Source of the DNA: Mesostigma viride
Taxonomy: Eukaryota > Streptophyta > Mesostigmatophyceae > Mesostigmatales > Mesostigmataceae
Assembly (NCBI GenBank): GCA_009746045.1
Contig: RPFO01000080.1
Location: forward strand, 8,348,207 to 8,412,206
Reading direction: 5' to 3'
DNA: 64,000 bases
The translations under genes were made by a program, and so were the position numbers. Shown piece by piece: positions 58,449 to 64,000 of the stretch. Below the pieces are notes generated by a model. The model did no database searches. It was not told where the DNA came from and saw only the letters and a list, made by a program, of their open reading frames with translations. Position 1 is the stretch's first letter. Every line of letters begins with the position of its first letter.

Positions 58449-59842
58449 CGCATATCATAATGGCATGGACGCGCGGAGATACTAGTGGTCACTCTTCCCG
58501 AAATAGCACACCAGGTAACTGGCAGCTACCGGCATAGAGGCAGTGCTGCAAGCATTCCGGGCTGCTATGATTCATCATCAAAGAAACCTTATATTCAGTG
58601 GCATAGATCCTTCATGCAGCTTGCTTTCAACTGCTTTGAAAGGCACGTCGCCATCCTTGCCAGTGGCATTGGTAAAATTGCGCGCCAAAGACGAACAGCA
58701 GCTTACAACGAAAATATGGGAGGCTGAAACAGGCAGAACGCTATATTGGCACAGGGAAATGACAACTTGCAATGGGCTAGCCCGACCATACCGCTAATTT
58801 CCCCGCGTTGGCTTTGCGCATTACCTAGCTGTGATGAGCCCTTGTGCGTCACCTAATTTCGGTCATCTCTCCCGCCCTTGATATTTCTGCCTTCCCCCGC
58901 GCCATGGCTATTTTCTCGTAGCGGGGTCGCTAAGGTTGAGCCAAGTGGAAGGCCGGCTATCGACGGAAGATACGCGGTCACTGGCACACACGACATGACG
59001 GGAACCAAGAACACTCGGAACAGGATTTGCCGTACTATCTGCTGCTAGATCGGCAGATCTGCTGCCAGAAACAGAGTAAAATCATAAAAAAATCATTGCT
59101 AGGGGGACGAGGCAACAAAATGCACTGTCGATTGTCGAACGACGAACTACAGTGACAAGGCAAGAGTGACAAGGCTCCAATCCTTCCTGGCGGATTGAAC
59201 TTCTGATCCAGTCATTCCAACAAGAATAGGGGGATATTATGCAAGGGAAGCGAAAAGTGCCATCATACCATTGCCGATACTCAATCGGACTTTCCGCTGC
59301 ATCCGTGTATATGCTCGAGTAAACCGTTATTTACGAGGGCGCAACCGTGATGTTTCCGTTTGTATATAAGGCAGGAGGTTTAGCCTCGTCACGTAGCCGA
59401 AGGACAGAACGAGAGAAAACATGACGACATTTGAAGTGTACCCATTGAATGATTTCCTGCCGTAGCTCTCTTACAACTTGGTTAATGTCTCCCTGTTCAA
59501 GGATGCCTGTGCTTTTGGTGGCATAAAGTCCGTCGTCGGGGTGGCATTCTCACGAAGAATGGTAATTAATGAGTTTGAGTGCGCCATTCCTAGAAAGAAT
59601 AAGGCAGCTCAGCTAGCCACTGTGATTATCGTGCAGTCCTCGCGAGCATGATAATGTCTGGAGGCAGCCTTTGGGGCGGTTTGGCCATTTGTCGATTTAT
59701 CGTCTTTACACCCGCGTGCGTTGAAACCTGCCGCTGTTGCCCACAAGTTCAACCTGCGACATGTGCCCTTACTATGCACTGGTGTCGCTAACCACTAAAT
59801 TTCGGACAGCGCATTGCATCGGCCATATACTCGTTCTTGCAG
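58449..59842. promoter_or_regulatory. Divergent region between sialidase-like and exportin-like genes
   Basis: 1.4 kb that must contain the sialidase-like promoter and probably the promoter and first exon of the plus-strand gene. GTATATAAGGC near 59,362 is TATA-like and lies upstream of an ATG at 59,421, but that frame stops after 14 codons. Confidence 0.35.
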
Positions 59843-61105
<1,263 letters not shown>

Positions 61106-61440
61106 GTGCCAACTACACGCGTTACTGCCGCCTTGGCCGCACGCGTTTCTCCCCCTTTCGCTCCTATCATGTCCACCCCCTCGCTGCCTTCTGCTACCGG
61201 AGGATGTGCTGACGGCCTGGGCCACCTTTTCCTACCCAGATCAAAGCTACTGTCCACCCTGGTCGCCACCATTTCTGTTCCTGCTAGTAAAGTGTGAGGA
61301 CACCGTGCCCATGACATGGCAAGATGTGCAGTGCTCATCACCCACGGGTATTGCACGTCGCATATGGTGGCAGGCAGTACTCACCACCCACGCATGGTGG
61401 CAAGCATGCGAGGCGAGGCCGGTGCTGGGCAGGGAGTGCG

Positions 61441-61580
61441 GATAGGAGGGCTGAGGATCCACAAGCAGAGTACTAGTTAATGTTGGATTACACCCATAGA
61501 TAGGGGGGCTGAGGATCCACAAGCAAAGTACTAGTTAATGTTGGATCCACAAGCAGAGTACTAGTTAATGTTGGAATACA
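61441..61580. repeat. Short tandem repeats of GGATCCACAAGCA(G/A)AGTACT
   Basis: Three copies, each followed by AGTTAATGTTGGA, at unequal spacing, just before the satellite. Confidence 0.9.
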
Positions 61581-61704
61581 CCCATTTGTCCATTCTTATC
61601 CGTTTGCCGACCCCCATGCCGCTGTTTGCTGGCACGCATGCAGTAGCCAGCTGGTTGGAACAGCATATGTGTTATCTATCGCAGTCACGTGTCTATTAAT
61701 TAAT

Positions 61705-64000
61705 GAATGTGTTCTCTATCGGATACTAGAGTTGTGCCGATCCACAGGAATTCATAGGAATGTGTTCTCTATCAGATACTAGAGTTGTGCCGATCCACAG
61801 GAATTCATAGGAATGTGTTCTCTATCGGATACTAGAGTTGTGCCGATCCACAGGAATTCATAGGAATGTGTTCTCTATCGGATACTAGAGTTGTGCCGAT
61901 CCACAGGAATTCATAGGAATGTGTTCTCTATCGGATACTAGAGTTGTGCCGATCCACAGGAATTCATAGGAATGTGTTCTCTATCGGATACTAGAGTTGT
62001 GCCGATCCACAGGAATTCATAGGAATGTGTTCTCTATCGGATACTAGAGTTGTGCCGATCCACAGGAATTCATAGGAATGTGTTCTCTATCGGATACTAG
62101 AGTTGTGCCGATCCACAGGAATTCATAGGAATGTGTTCTCTATCGGATACTAGAGTTGTGCCGATCCACAGGAATTCATAGGAATGTGTTCTCTATCGGA
62201 TACTAGAGTTGTGCCGATCCACAGGAATTCATAGGAATGTGTTCTCTATCGGATACTAGAGTTGTGCCGATCCACAGGAATTCATAGGAATGTGTTCTCT
62301 ATCGGATACTAGAGTTGTGCCGATCCACAGGAATTCATAGGAATGTGTTCTCTATCGGATACTAGAGTTGTGCCGATCCACAGGAATTCATAGGAATGTG
62401 TTCTCTATCGGATACTAGAGTTGTGCCGATCCACAGGAATTCATAGGAATGTGTTCTCTATCGGATACTAGAGTTGTGCCGATCCACAGGAATTCATAGG
62501 AATGTGTTCTCTATCGGATACTAGAGTTGTGCCGATCCACAGGAATTCATAGGAATGTGTTCTCTATCGGATACTAGAGTTGTGCCGATCCACAGGAATT
62601 CATAGGAATGTGTTCTCTATCGGATACTAGAGTTGTGCCGATCCACAGGAATTCATAGGAATGTGTTCTCTATCGGATACTAGAGTTGTGCCGATCCACA
62701 GGAATTCATAGGAATGTGTTCTCTATCGGATACTAGAGTTGTGCCGATCCACAGGAATTCATAGGAATGTGTTCTCTATCGGATACTAGAGTTGTGCCGA
62801 TCCACAGGAATTCATAGGAATGTGTTCTCTATCGGATACTAGAGTTGTGCCGATCCACAGGAATTCATAGGAATGTGTTCTCTATCGGATACTAGAGTTG
62901 TGCCGATCCACAGGAATTCATAGGAATGTGTTCTCTATCGGATACTAGAGTTGTGCCGATCCACAGGAATTCATAGGAATGTGTTCTCTATCGGATACTA
63001 GAGTTGTGCCGATCCACAGGAATTCATAGGAATGTGTTCTCTATCGGATACTAGAGTTGTGCCGATCCACAGGAATTCATAGGAATGTGTTCTCTATCGG
63101 ATACTAGAGTTGTGCCGATCCACAGGAATTCATAGGAATGTGTTCTCTATCGGATACTAGAGTTGTGCCGATCCACAGGAATTCATAGGAATGTGTTCTC
63201 TATCGGATACTAGAGTTGTGCCGATCCACAGGAATTCATAGGAATGTGTTCTCTATCGGATACTAGAGTTGTGCCGATCCACAGGAATTCATAGGAATGT
63301 GTTCTCTATCGGATACTAGAGTTGTGCCGATCCACAGGAATTCATAGGAATGTGTTCTCTATCGGATACTAGAGTTGTGCCGATCCACAGGAATTCATAG
63401 GAATGTGTTCTCTATCGGATACTAGAGTTGTGCCGATCCACAGGAATTCATAGGAATGTGTTCTCTATCGGATACTAGAGTTGTGCCGATCCACAGGAAT
63501 TCATAGGAATGTGTTCTCTATCGGATACTAGAGTTGTGCCGATCCACAGGAATTCATAGGAATGTGTTCTCTATCGGATACTAGAGTTGTGCCGATCCAC
63601 AGGAATTCATAGGAATGTGTTCTCTATCGGATACTAGAGTTGTGCCGATCCACAGGAATTCATAGGAATGTGTTCTCTATCGGATACTAGAGTTGTGCCG
63701 ATCCACAGGAATTCATAGGAATGTGTTCTCTATCGGATACTAGAGTTGTGCCGATCCACAGGAATTCATAGGAATGTGTTCTCTATCGGATACTAGAGTT
63801 GTGCCGATCCACAGGAATTCATAGGAATGTGTTCTCTATCGGATACTAGAGTTGTGCCGATCCACAGGAATTCATAGGAATGTGTTCTCTATCGGATACT
63901 AGAGTTGTGCCGATCCACAGGAATTCATAGGAATGTGTTCTCTATCGGATACTAGAGTTGTGCCGATCCACAGGAATTCATAGGAATGTGTTCTCTATCG
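61705..64000. repeat. 53-bp EcoRI satellite array, at least 43 copies
   Basis: The unit contains GGAATTCATAGGAATGTG, TTCTCTATCGGATACTAG and AGTTGTGCCGATCCACA. GAATTC recurs every 53 bp. The copies appear identical except one near the left edge (ATCAGATACT at 61,771). The array continues past the window end. Confidence 0.98.

Overview
The window is eukaryotic nuclear DNA: large genes with GT-AG introns, dense micro- and minisatellites, retrotransposon and hAT remains, and a long satellite. A short run of TTTAGGG units (plant/green-algal telomere type) and the GC-rich codon use suggest a green alga or a related protist. No marker fixes the species.

Layout. Positions 1-10,707 hold two divergently transcribed histidine-acid-phosphatase paralogs: only the first exon of the left one is in the window, while the right one can be modelled in nine exons with matching phases. 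Positions 10,860-13,870 hold a decayed Ty1/copia pol and a hAT transposon with terminal repeats and an 8-bp target duplication. 13,900-19,500 shows no supportable gene. 19,500-25,930 is a nest of non-LTR retroelements: elements with an L1-type ORF1 and no reverse transcriptase, one 5'-truncated RT-bearing LINE and one short element. Several share a 3' hairpin followed by a (TTAA)n tail. Two insertions can be proved from target duplications plus an uninterrupted sister copy.

27,114-31,639 carries two intact single-exon genes in divergent orientation: an F-box/AMN1-type leucine-rich-repeat protein and a Myb/SANT-like coiled-coil protein. 32,144-37,460 is dominated by two giant (TTCG)n arrays. 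38,036-45,600 holds further LINE and retroelement pieces. 46,192-58,448 is one long minus-strand gene in twelve exons. It encodes a membrane-anchored sialidase-like beta-propeller (BNR_2 type) interrupted by a large acidic 5-residue-repeat insert. A plus-strand gene starting near 59,800 looks like an exportin (XPO6-like) N-terminus. 61,705-64,000 is a homogeneous 53-bp EcoRI satellite running off the window end.

Two patterns stand out. First, in the sialidase-like gene the 3' end of many exons, with its 5' splice site, is repeated in decayed tandem copies inside the following intron; the phosphatase gene does the same in intron 5. Second, the ORF1-only retroelements share their 3' end with the RT-bearing LINE, which suggests mobilisation in trans. 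Exon models come from reading splice motifs, phases and family similarity by eye; there is no transcript support.
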